Both the position numbers and the translations under genes were made by a program. From Bradyrhizobium agreste (lineage in GTDB: Bacteria > Pseudomonadota > Alphaproteobacteria > Rhizobiales > Xanthobacteraceae), in assembly GCF_016031625.1 (NCBI RefSeq), contig NZ_JACCHP010000004.1, positions 248,001 through 312,000 of the forward strand: a stretch of 64,000 bases of DNA, read 5' to 3'. This document shows, in pieces, positions 24,750 to 32,732 of this stretch (its first letter is position 1; every line of letters begins with the position of its first letter). The notes below the pieces were generated by a model. That model was not told the origin of the DNA and did not search any database. It saw only the letters and a list, made by a program, of their open reading frames with translations.

Positions 24750-24763
24750 TTGATCCAGATCAA
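24750..24763. promoter_or_regulatory. FixK/FNR-type box upstream of AI-2E family gene
   Basis: Perfect TTGA-N6-TCAA (TTGATCCAGATCAA), 65 bp upstream of the start at 24685. Confidence 0.75.
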
Positions 24764-25539
24764 GCCAGGCGTTCGGTCGCCTAGCGCGATCGGCGACAGG
24801 CGCGCAGCCAAAGCATCTCGGCGCAGATTGCGCGGTTCACCGCCCGCGAGTGAGAATGCCCCGGTGCTGCCCTCAAGCAATCGGCGCGCGGACCGAGATG
24901 GATCGATCTGGATGCTCGGCGCCGACACAGAGCTTCCGGGAGCACTCCTTCAGCCGCGATGCACCTTCGGCGGCATGACCTGCTCTTCCTAATGGTCCGA
25001 CTGACATAGACACGGCAAGATCTTTCTTGATCTCCCGGTGCACACGTCGTGCACAGGCACCAGTCTAAGTCGCGTGATAACCTTAAGCTCTCGCTCTAAT
25101 CCATCATTGGACGGCCGCAGCGCCACTCGTGGATCGCCGTCCGCTGATCGCCAGTCAGCCCTTAGTCACACGACGAAGCGCTGAGGTGTCGCGCGATGCA
25201 GCTCTCTATCGGCCGCTGCCGGCCGTCGGTCGAAAATGGCCGTTGAAAAATCAGATGCTCAAACGGTCTTGCTGGCTAAGGTATTGATTTGGTGGGCGCA
25301 CCAGGGCTCGAACCTGGGACCCGCTGATTAAGAGACATGCTGCTGCGTTGATTTTTCAAGCAAATTTCCCCAACTGAGCCAAAATCTGATCATTGCAGAT
25401 CAACGGCTTACAGCGAAAAATCCAACCGCCGGAGTGCGTCTTCGTTGGCGGATTGAACTATGCGATGGAAATTCGGACGGGAGCGCGCTTGGGGCGGCTT
25501 GTTCATAGCATGGTCTGAGGTTGGTGAAGCAGCCCGCCT
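24764..25539. other. 776-bp gene-poor boundary region
   Basis: No convincing gene. It holds the tRNA-Lys 3' half at 25290-25334. The rest shows short non-conserved open frames only. It separates the FixK-box regulon from the malonate cassette. Confidence 0.5.
25290..25334 (-). tRNA. 3' half of tRNA-Lys(CTT), truncated at the anticodon loop
   Basis: On the minus strand the order is anticodon loop CTCTTAA (anticodon CTT), 3' anticodon strand TCAGC, variable GGGTC, perfect T-arm CCAGG-TTCGAGC-CCTGG, acceptor strand TGCGCCC, then ACCA. The sequence 5' of the loop does not pair with TCAGC and no 5' acceptor strand is present, so only the 3' half survives. Such fragments are typical remnants of site-specific integration at tRNA genes. 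Confidence 0.8.
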
Positions 25540-26226
25540 CTATTTCGCCGTTCCGCTCCTGCTTCCGGCAGCATCCGAGCGTCGATCACCGGCGAGGCCG
25601 AGCACCATGTCCGAAAATCGCTCGCCCTGCACCAGAACGTGGTCGTGCAACCGCATCGCGGCGAGCTGCTCGTCGCCGGCACGGATCGCTTCGAGAATCC
25701 CGGCATGCTCCTGCAGCGATTGCAGCAGCCGGTTGCGCGCCCGCAGCTGGATGCGGCGATAGGCGCTCAAGCGCTTGTGCAGGGCAAAGGCCTGATCGGC
25801 CAGGAAACTGTTGCGGCTGGCGCGATAGATCGCTTCATGAAAATTGCGGTTGTCGGCGTAGTACTGCTCGCTGTCTCCTTCGCGCACGGCCATCTCGCAC
25901 GCACGGTGAGCGGCCTCCATTGCGGCGTCGTTCTCGGGCGTGAGCCTGCGTGCCGCCAACCGCCCGCAGGCGCTTGCGATCTCGGCCATGGTCTCGAACA
26001 TCTCGAACAGCCGGGTCGGTGACGGAACGCTGACGATCGCGCCGCGTCGCGGGCGAACATCGATGAAGCCTTCGGCCCCAAGCTGCAGCAGCGCCTCGCG
26101 GATGGGCGTCCGCGACACCCCGAATCGCTCCGCGAGCGAAGCCTCGTCCAAACGATCGCCCGGCTGAAATTCCCCTGCAATCACAGCGTCTTCGATCGAC
26201 TGCTTCAGTCTGAAGGCCTGGCTCAT
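25540..26226 (-). CDS. GntR/FCD-family regulator of the malonate cassette
   Basis: The start at 26226 gives 228 residues; starts at 26247 or 26253 are possible. The N-terminal winged helix (DAVIAGEFQPGDRLDEASLAERFGVSRTPIREALLQLGAEGFIDVRPRRGAIV) is FadR-type. The FCD ligand domain has D/H-rich metal or acid-binding positions (DNRNFHEAIYRAS, HAGILEAIRAGD, HDHVLVQGERF). It is divergent from the TRAP-matAB genes, as MatR is from mat genes in rhizobia. It is expected to repress them and respond to malonate or malonyl-CoA (inference). Likely operators are ATTGTATRCA elements at 26225-26234 and 26297-26306. Confidence 0.85.
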   Translation of the reverse strand: MSQAFRLKQSIEDAVIAGEFQPGDRLDEASLAERFGVSRTPIREALLQLGAEGFIDVRPRRGAIVSVPSPTRLFEMFETMAEIASACGRLAARRLTPENDAAMEAAHRACEMAVREGDSEQYYADNRNFHEAIYRASRNSFLADQAFALHKRLSAYRRIQLRARNRLLQSLQEHAGILEAIRAGDEQLAAMRLHDHVLVQGERFSDMVLGLAGDRRSDAAGSRSGTAK

Positions 26227-26262
26227 TGTATACACCCGATCCTGCATTTCCATACCATACGC

Positions 26263-26306
26263 TTGACAAAACATACAGCATGCAGTTCATAGATGAATTG
26301 TATGCA
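26263..26306 (+). promoter_or_regulatory. Candidate promoter and operator of the malonate operon
   Basis: TTGACA at 26263-26268, 17-base spacer, TTCATA at 26286-26291. ATTGTATGCA at 26297-26306 covers the expected start of transcription, and a sister copy ATTGTATACA lies at 26225-26234. Fits repression by the divergent GntR protein. Confidence 0.5.
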
Positions 26307-26349
26307 AGACTAGAAATAAAAAATGCAATCTAGCAACGGGAGGTATGGA

Positions 26350-27369
26350 ATGAGGATTTCAAGACGCCAAGCCCTCGCCTTGGGGATCGCGGCCCCGGCG
26401 CTGCTCCGGTTCGGAGCGGCGCGCGCGGCCACGGTCCTCAAGATCTCGCACCAGTTTCCGGGAGGCACCGCGACCGAGGGCGATTTCCGCGACCGGCTCT
26501 GCCGACGCTTCGCGGCGCTGATCCAGGAGCGCAGCAAGGGCGCCATGAGCGCCGAGATCTATCCGGGCTCGTCGCTGATGAAGACCAACGCCCAGGTCTC
26601 GGCGATGCGCAAAGGCGCGCTCGACATGAGCCTCATCCCGATCTCCTACGCCGGCGGCGATCTTCCCGAGCTGAACATCGGCCTGATGCCGGGCCTCGTC
26701 ACCGGTTACGACGAAGGCCTCGGCTGGAAGAACAAGCCGATCGGCCAGGAGTTCAGCAAATTCCTCGCCGCCAAGGGCCTCGTCATCATCACCTGGATCT
26801 GGCAGGCCGGCGGCGTCGCCAGCCGCGCGCGCCCGCTGATCGCGGTCGGCGATGCCAAGGGCATGAAGGTCCGCGGCGGCTCGCGCGAGATGGATCTGGT
26901 GCTGCAGGCCGCCGGCGCCTCGGTGCTGTCGCTGCCCTCCAACGAGCTCTACGCGGCGATGCAGACCGGGGCGTGCGATGCCGCCCTCACCTCCTCCACC
27001 AGCCTGACCTCGTTCCGCCTGGAAGAGCTCGCCAAGCATCTGACGACGGGGCGGGCCAAGAGCTACTGGTTCATGCTCGAGCCGCTCGTGATGTCGAAGG
27101 CGGTATTCGACCGGTTGTCGAGCGAGGAGCGCGACATCATCGTCTCGGTCGGCGCAGAGCTCGAAGCGTTCGGCCGCACCGCTGCGGTGGAGGACGATGT
27201 CCGCGTCGCCAAGGTCTACCAGGCCGCCGGCGCGACGGTGCACGATCTCGACGACAAGACGGTTCAGGCCTGGCGGGATCTGTCGCGCGACACCGCCTGG
27301 AAGGATTACGCCAACAAGAATGAGAACTGCGCCCGCCTGATCAAGCTCGCCATGGAGGCGGGCTCATGA
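26350..27369 (+). CDS. TRAP transporter substrate-binding protein (DctP type), malonate candidate
   Basis: The ATG at 26350, after GGGAGGT, gives 339 residues. The N-terminus MRISRRQALALGIAAPALL is a twin-arginine-like signal. The mature part is a DctP fold: VLKISHQFPGGTATEGDFRDRLCRRFAALI, the GALDMSLIPISYAGGDLPE strand, and KVRGGSREMDLVLQAAGASVLSLPSNELYAAMQTGACDAA with the arginine that normally contacts the ligand carboxylate. It delivers a carboxylate to the DctQM pair encoded next; the stop overlaps dctQ (ATGA). Context makes malonate the most probable ligand, as with MatPQM systems. Confidence 0.88.
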   Translation: MRISRRQALALGIAAPALLRFGAARAATVLKISHQFPGGTATEGDFRDRLCRRFAALIQERSKGAMSAEIYPGSSLMKTNAQVSAMRKGALDMSLIPISYAGGDLPELNIGLMPGLVTGYDEGLGWKNKPIGQEFSKFLAAKGLVIITWIWQAGGVASRARPLIAVGDAKGMKVRGGSREMDLVLQAAGASVLSLPSNELYAAMQTGACDAALTSSTSLTSFRLEELAKHLTTGRAKSYWFMLEPLVMSKAVFDRLSSEERDIIVSVGAELEAFGRTAAVEDDVRVAKVYQAAGATVHDLDDKTVQAWRDLSRDTAWKDYANKNENCARLIKLAMEAGS

Positions 27370-27923
27370 GCGCGCACGGCATCGATTTCGGCCATTCCCC
27401 CGCCGTGACGTCGGCGCGCCCCGGCTCCCCGGTCGGACGGATCAGCCGCGCCATGACCCTGCTCAACAGGGCGATCGTCGTGCTCTGCTCGATCGCGCTC
27501 ATCGTCGCGAGCACGATCCTGAGCTACAGCGTGGCCGCGCGCTACTTCTTCAACGCGGCGACCTATTGGCAGGACGAGGCCGCAGTGTTCCTGCTGGTCG
27601 GCGCGACGTTCCTGTCCACCGCGTTCGTGCAGGCCGGGCGCGGCCATATCGGCATCGAGGCCCTCACCGGCTATCTGTCGAAGCGCGGCAATGCGATCCG
27701 CATGCTCGTGGTCGACATGGCGAGCCTGCTGTTCTGCGGCTTCTTCGCCTGGAAATCCTGGACGCTGTTCCACGAAGCCTGGGTCGACGGACAGGTGTCC
27801 GGATCGACCTGGGCCCCGCCGCTGTGGATTCCGTACAGCATGATGTCGCTGGGCATGACGCTGATGACGCTGCAGATCGCGCTTCAGCTCGCCGCGAGCC
27901 TCGACGCATGGAGGAGCAAATGA
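27366..27923 (+). CDS. TRAP transporter small permease (DctQ type)
   Basis: The 185-residue protein has four membrane helices starting around 35, 67, 110 and 155. It includes the family pattern ARYFFNAATYWQDEAAVFLLVGATFLSTAFVQAGRGHIGIE. It starts in the binding-protein stop (ATGA) and ends overlapping the large permease start, so the three are translationally coupled. It forms the small subunit of the sodium-driven TRAP importer. Confidence 0.9.
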   Translation: MSAHGIDFGHSPAVTSARPGSPVGRISRAMTLLNRAIVVLCSIALIVASTILSYSVAARYFFNAATYWQDEAAVFLLVGATFLSTAFVQAGRGHIGIEALTGYLSKRGNAIRMLVVDMASLLFCGFFAWKSWTLFHEAWVDGQVSGSTWAPPLWIPYSMMSLGMTLMTLQIALQLAASLDAWRSK

Positions 27924-29275
27924 GCACGCTTGCCGTCGGACTGATGTATGGTGGTGCGACCCTCGCCGTCATGGCTTCGGGCATGCCGATTGCGCTCGCG
28001 CTCGGCGCGGTCGCCGTTATCTTCATGTATTACTTGATGCCCGCCGCATCGCTCGATACGGTGACGCAGAACGTCTACGAGGAGATGGCCTCGATCACGC
28101 TGCTGGCGATCCCGCTCTTCATCCTGAAGGGCGCCGCGATCGGCAAGTCGAAGGCTGGACAGGACCTCTACAGCGCGCTGCATGTCTGGATGGGCCGCAT
28201 TCCCGGCGGTCTCGGCATCGCCAACGTGTTCGCCTGCGCGCTGTTCGCCGCGATGGCGGGATCGTCTCCGGCCACCTGCTCGGCGATCGGGTCCGCCGGC
28301 ATCCCGGAGATGCGCAAGCGCGGCTATTCCGGCGGCTTCGCCGCCGGCGTGATCGCTGCCGGCGGCACGCTCGGCATCCTGCTGCCGCCTTCGATCACCA
28401 TGATCCTCTACGCAGTCGCGGCGGAGCAGTCGCTCGGACGTCTCTTTCTCGCCGGCATCGGGCCGGGCCTGCTGCTGGTGCTGCTGTTTGCGACCTATGC
28501 GGTGCTGAGGTTCAAGGCCGAGTACAAGGCGGCGCAGCGCGCCTATGCCGCCGATCCGGCACAGCATCCGATCCTGTCGAACGAGCGCTTCACCATGGCG
28601 ATGCGGTTCGGCGCGCTGCCGCGCGTGCTGCCCTTCGTCGTGCTGCTCAGCGGCGTCATGATCGCGCTCTATGGCGGCTATGCGACGCCGTCGGAAACCG
28701 CCGGCCTCGGCGGCATCCTGGCGCTGGTCCTGATCGCCTCGATCTATGGCGTGTGGCGCCCCAGGGATCTCGGCCCGATCCTGGAATCGACGCTGAAGGA
28801 ATCGACCATGCTGATGCTGATCATTGGCATGTCGCTGCTCTACTCCTATGTCATGAGCTATCTCCACATCAGCCAGGGCGCTGCGCAGGCGATCGTGGCG
28901 ATGCATCTGTCGCCATGGGTTCTGCTGGGGGCGATCCTGGTGCTGGTGGTCGTGCTCGGCTTCTTCCTGCCGCCGGTCTCGATCATCCTGATGACCGCGC
29001 CGATCATCCTGCCGCCGCTCAAGGACGCCGGCTTCGACCTGATCTGGTTCGGCGTCGTGATGACGATCGTGATGGAGATGGGACTTATTCACCCGCCGGT
29101 CGGGCTCAACATCTTCGTCATCAGGAACATCGCGCCCGACATCCCGTTGCGAGACGTGATCTGGGGAACGCTGCCGTTCGTCGTGCTGATGGCGTTCGCG
29201 GTCGTCCTGCTCTGCCTGGTCCCGTCGATCTCCACCTTTCTGCCCAATCTGGTGATGGGCGCCCCGTCGCGATAA
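27920..29275 (+). CDS. TRAP transporter large permease (DctM type)
   Basis: The 451-residue protein has about 12-13 membrane segments with DctM hallmarks: IPLFILKGAAIGKSKAGQDLY, ACALFAAMAGSSPATCSAIGSAGIPEM, GTLGILLPPSITMILYA and MEMGLIHPPVGLNIFVI. ATG at 27920 is preceded by GGAG and overlaps dctQ by 4 bases. It carries substrate with sodium across the inner membrane. The malonyl-CoA decarboxylase gene follows after 18 bases. Confidence 0.93.
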   Translation: MSTLAVGLMYGGATLAVMASGMPIALALGAVAVIFMYYLMPAASLDTVTQNVYEEMASITLLAIPLFILKGAAIGKSKAGQDLYSALHVWMGRIPGGLGIANVFACALFAAMAGSSPATCSAIGSAGIPEMRKRGYSGGFAAGVIAAGGTLGILLPPSITMILYAVAAEQSLGRLFLAGIGPGLLLVLLFATYAVLRFKAEYKAAQRAYAADPAQHPILSNERFTMAMRFGALPRVLPFVVLLSGVMIALYGGYATPSETAGLGGILALVLIASIYGVWRPRDLGPILESTLKESTMLMLIIGMSLLYSYVMSYLHISQGAAQAIVAMHLSPWVLLGAILVLVVVLGFFLPPVSIILMTAPIILPPLKDAGFDLIWFGVVMTIVMEMGLIHPPVGLNIFVIRNIAPDIPLRDVIWGTLPFVVLMAFAVVLLCLVPSISTFLPNLVMGAPSR

Positions 29276-29293
29276 CCCGAGGAGGCATGAACC

Positions 29294-30703
29294 ATGCTGA
29301 GCGATATCCGATCCGGACGCATTGCGGCGCCCGAATTCCTGCAAGGGCTGATCGACACCTTGACACAACGCGGCCGCGCGGTTCTCGGCATCAAGCCGGA
29401 TCGCCATGTCGGCGAGGATCGCGACCTCGAGCTTCTCGGCGAGGCATTGCTGTCGCGTCGCGGCGAAGCCTCCGGCGTTGCGATCGCGCAATCGCTGCTT
29501 GCGGCCTTCGAAGCCGCGGCCGAGCCGCAGCGGCTCAAATTTCTCTCCTCCCTCGCCGACCGGTTCGGGCCGGACCGTCGCGCGATTGAGCTCGCGATTG
29601 CCGCCTACCAGCGCAAGGAGGGCGGCAACGGCAGCAAGCTCGAGGCGCTCCATGCTGCCGCGGAGCCGCGCCGGCAGGAGCTGATCCGCCGCCTCAACCT
29701 CGCGCCCGGCGGGACGGCGTCACTGGTGCGGATGCGGGAGGTGCTGCTCTCGCTGCTGCGCGAGCATCCCGAGCTGCAGGCCGTCGACGACGATTTCGTC
29801 CATCTGTTCTCGTCCTGGTTCAACCGGGGGTTTCTCGTGCTGCGACCGATCGACTGGACCACCTCGGCCAACATCCTCGAAAAGATCATCAGGTATGAGG
29901 CCGTCCACGCCATCCAGGACTGGGACGATTTGCGCAACCGGCTCGAACCGCCGGACCGCCGGTGCTACGCGTTCTTCCATCCGCAGCTGGTCGACGAGCC
30001 GCTGATCTTCGTCGAGGTCGCGCTCACACGCGAGATTCCCGGCGCGATCGGGCCGCTGCTCGACAAGTCGCGCGAGGCGATTGCCGCGCGCGAGGCGACG
30101 ACGGCCGTGTTCTACTCGATCTCGAACACGCAGAAGGGCCTTGCCGGCGTTTCCTTCGGCAACTTCCTGATCAAGCAGGTGGTGCAGGATCTCGCCCGCG
30201 AGCTGCCGAACCTGAAGACCTTCGTGACCCTCTCGCCCGTGCCCGGCTTTGCCGGCTGGGTGCGGCGCGAGCTCAAGACCGAGGCTTCCGCCGCGATCGA
30301 TGACGACACGCGCCGGGCGATGGCCGCGATCGAGGAAGGCGGCGACATCGCGCAGGCGAAAGATGCCATCACCGCGCTCGCCGCCTATTACTTCCTGAAA
30401 GCCAAGCTCCCCTCGGGCAAGCCGGTGGACCCCGTCGCCCGCTTCCATCTCGGCAACGGCGCGCGCCTGGAACGCCTGAACTTCCTTGGCGACGCCTCCG
30501 CCAAGGGCATGAAGCAGTCGTACGGGCTGATGGTGAACTATCTCTACGCGCTCGAGCACATCGAGGCGAACCACGAGGCCTTTGCGGAAGCCGGCACCGT
30601 CGTTGCCTCCGACAACGTGAAGAAGGCGCTTCGCGCAAAACTGTCGTCGCGCGACCTCGTTCCCAGTCCTCACACCAACTCGCAACGGAAGATCTCGTCA
30701 TGA
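29294..30703 (+). CDS. matA: Malonyl-CoA decarboxylase
   Basis: The 469-residue protein is of full length for MCD. A helical N-terminal domain is followed by a GNAT-like catalytic domain. The catalytic area shows YSISNTQKGLAGVSFGNFLIKQVVQDL, TLSPVPGFAGWV (serine) and ARFHLGNGARLERLNFLGD (histidine). It converts malonyl-CoA to acetyl-CoA and CO2. Its stop overlaps the matB start by 4 bases. Together with MatB and the TRAP importer it makes a full malonate-to-acetyl-CoA route. Confidence 0.94.
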   Translation: MLSDIRSGRIAAPEFLQGLIDTLTQRGRAVLGIKPDRHVGEDRDLELLGEALLSRRGEASGVAIAQSLLAAFEAAAEPQRLKFLSSLADRFGPDRRAIELAIAAYQRKEGGNGSKLEALHAAAEPRRQELIRRLNLAPGGTASLVRMREVLLSLLREHPELQAVDDDFVHLFSSWFNRGFLVLRPIDWTTSANILEKIIRYEAVHAIQDWDDLRNRLEPPDRRCYAFFHPQLVDEPLIFVEVALTREIPGAIGPLLDKSREAIAAREATTAVFYSISNTQKGLAGVSFGNFLIKQVVQDLARELPNLKTFVTLSPVPGFAGWVRRELKTEASAAIDDDTRRAMAAIEEGGDIAQAKDAITALAAYYFLKAKLPSGKPVDPVARFHLGNGARLERLNFLGDASAKGMKQSYGLMVNYLYALEHIEANHEAFAEAGTVVASDNVKKALRAKLSSRDLVPSPHTNSQRKISS

Positions 30704-32253
30704 GCTCAAACCTGTACGACCGCTTGCTCGCCGGCGCGGAGTCCGATCAGTCCATCTGCATCGAGAAGGACGACGCCGCGGCATTGAGCTATGCCGAACT
30801 TGCCGCGCTGAGCGGCAGGTTCGCGAACTTCCTCGCGGGGATCGGCGTCGGCCCCAACCACCGTGTCGCGGCCAAGGTGGAGAAATCCGTCGAGGCCATC
30901 GCGCTCTATCTCGCAACGCTGCGCGCAGGCGCGGTCTATCTGCCGCTCAACACCGCCTATACGCCGGCCGAGACCGAGTATTTCATCCGCGACGCCCAGC
31001 CGACATTGATCGTGTGTGATCCCAGGGAAGAGGCCGATCTGCGGGCCATCGCCGCCAAGGCAGGCGGCCGGGTCGAGACGCTCGATCAATGCGGCAAGGG
31101 TTCGCTCGTCCACGCCGCGGCCGACTTTCCGGCGCGATTTGACAGCATCGCCAGGACGAATGACGATCTCGCCGCCATCCTCTACACGTCGGGCACGACC
31201 GGCCGCTCGAAGGGAGCCATGCTGACGCACGGCAACCTTTCTTCGAACGCGCTGACGCTCGTCCAGGAATGGCGCTATTCGAGCAAGGACGTGCTGATCC
31301 ATGCCCTGCCGATCTATCACGTTCACGGGCTCTTCGTGGCTTGCAACGTCTCTTTCGCCGCACGCGCGCGTATCCTGTTCATGCAGAAGTTCGACGCCGA
31401 GCGTATTCTGGCGTCGATGGGGCGCAGCACGGTTCTGATGGGCGTGCCGACCTTCTATGTCCGCCTGCTCGAGAGCCCTGACCTGAACGAGCCAAGCACC
31501 GCCAACATGAGGCTGTTCGTCGCCGGCTCGGCGCCGCTTCTAGCCGAGACACACCGGGCCTGGAAGCAGCGGACCGGGCACGCGATCCTGGAACGCTACG
31601 GCATGACCGAGACCGGGATGATCGCCTCCAATCCCTATGAGGGGCCCCGCATTGCCGGCTCGGTCGGCCGGCCGCTCCCCGCTGTCGAGGTTCGCATCAC
31701 CGATCCAGAGACCGGCGCAATGCTCCCCGTCGGCGAGGTCGGCATGATCGAGGTGAAGGGGCCGAACGTGTTCACGGGCTACTGGAACATGCCGGACAAG
31801 ACCGCGGCCGAATTCCGTGCCGACGGCTCCTTCATCACCGGCGATCTCGGCAAGCTCGATGCGAATGGCTATCTGCACATCGTCGGGCGCGGCAAGGACC
31901 TCATCATCACCGGCGGGTTCAACGTGTACCCCAAGGAGATCGAAACCGAAATCGACGCGATCCCGGGCGTGTCCGAGAGCGCTGTCGTCGGCGTGCCGCA
32001 CGCCGATTTTGGCGAGGGCGTCACCGCGGCGGTGGTTCGCTCGCCGGGCTCGTCGGTCGATGAGCGCGCCATTCTCGCCGCGCTGTCCGGACGATTGGCG
32101 AAATTCAAGCAGCCGAAGCGGGTCGTTTTCGTCGACGCCTTGCCGCGGAATGCCATGGGCAAGGTGCAAAAGAACCTGCTGCGGGAGCGCTTCGCTGACG
32201 TCTACTCAGCCAAACAGGATAAGACCGTGTTCACGCAGACGATGCGTTCCTAA
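30700..32253 (+). CDS. matB: Malonyl-CoA synthetase (AMP-forming ligase)
   Basis: The 517-residue ANL-superfamily ligase has the P-loop YTSGTTGRSKGAMLTH, the adenylate motif RYGMTETGMIASNPYEG, FITGDLGKLDANGYLHIVGR and the C-terminal lysine in PRNAMGKVQKN. MatB couples malonate and ATP to malonyl-CoA, and the pairing with MatA makes this assignment strong. The upstream overlap shows co-translation. Last gene of the cassette; a tRNA 3' fragment lies 150 bases downstream. Confidence 0.93.
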   Translation: MSSNLYDRLLAGAESDQSICIEKDDAAALSYAELAALSGRFANFLAGIGVGPNHRVAAKVEKSVEAIALYLATLRAGAVYLPLNTAYTPAETEYFIRDAQPTLIVCDPREEADLRAIAAKAGGRVETLDQCGKGSLVHAAADFPARFDSIARTNDDLAAILYTSGTTGRSKGAMLTHGNLSSNALTLVQEWRYSSKDVLIHALPIYHVHGLFVACNVSFAARARILFMQKFDAERILASMGRSTVLMGVPTFYVRLLESPDLNEPSTANMRLFVAGSAPLLAETHRAWKQRTGHAILERYGMTETGMIASNPYEGPRIAGSVGRPLPAVEVRITDPETGAMLPVGEVGMIEVKGPNVFTGYWNMPDKTAAEFRADGSFITGDLGKLDANGYLHIVGRGKDLIITGGFNVYPKEIETEIDAIPGVSESAVVGVPHADFGEGVTAAVVRSPGSSVDERAILAALSGRLAKFKQPKRVVFVDALPRNAMGKVQKNLLRERFADVYSAKQDKTVFTQTMRS

Positions 32254-32732
32254 ACAGTTGGCCTTGGCAAGCACTGAGACACATGGAAGAATTGATAACG
32301 TCAAGTTCAGAATACTTGGCAACTTTTGTCTCACTGATCTCCGGCAGCCATTGGCGGGACACGGTATCTAGAAGGCCCGTGCGCAATAGGCCCTCCGAAG
32401 GTCCGAAGGCTACACGTTCGAACCGTGTCGGATTCGCCACGTTTTGCGGCGAGACGGCTGGTTTGTCAGTCAGGGTGCGAGCCGAGAAGCACCGTGAGCG
32501 CTGAGGGCAAGTTCAAAGCGGCACCTTCGGCGCGGCGGATAGGTAGGTGCTCTTCCTTTCCGCCGCGTACCATGTCAAGTGCAGCCCCTCGCAAGAGCGT
32601 GCTGTGTCCGCTTAAACGTCTAACAGCGGCGCAGAGCAGACATTCCGCAACTGCCATGCTCCACTGGTCATGTTGTCCTCCTCCGGTGGTTTCGTCCTGC
32701 TATTATTGGCGCCTTCGCAGATTGAATGCGGA
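32254..32732. other. Intergenic stretch at the end of the malonate cassette
   Basis: Contains the tRNA 3' fragment at 32403-32439. No other gene or clear terminator seen. Apparent open frames here are extensions of the frameshifted monooxygenase in the wrong frame. Confidence 0.45.
32403..32439 (+). tRNA. 3' end fragment of a tRNA (T-arm, acceptor strand and CCA)
   Basis: A perfect T-arm ACACG-TTCGAAC-CGTGT is followed by acceptor strand CGGATTC, discriminator G and CCA. Upstream CCGA-AGGCT fits the 3' anticodon strand and variable loop, but no matching 5' half or 5' acceptor strand exists. Which tRNA it came from is uncertain; an Arg species is possible. Looks like an integration-site remnant. 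Confidence 0.7.

Noticed and set aside
25043..25059. GTGCAC-ACGTC-GTGCAC motif
   Set aside because: Two copies of a six-base palindrome in G+C-rich DNA; no gene start nearby to give it meaning.
25367..25382. D-arm-like GGCTCAGTTGG (minus strand) near the tRNA-Lys half
   Set aside because: Too far (about 40 bases) from the anticodon loop and no acceptor strand; probably chance, or a highly rearranged remnant.
28753..29653. Large open frames overlapping the TRAP permease and matA on both strands
   Set aside because: Shadows caused by high G+C; no motifs.
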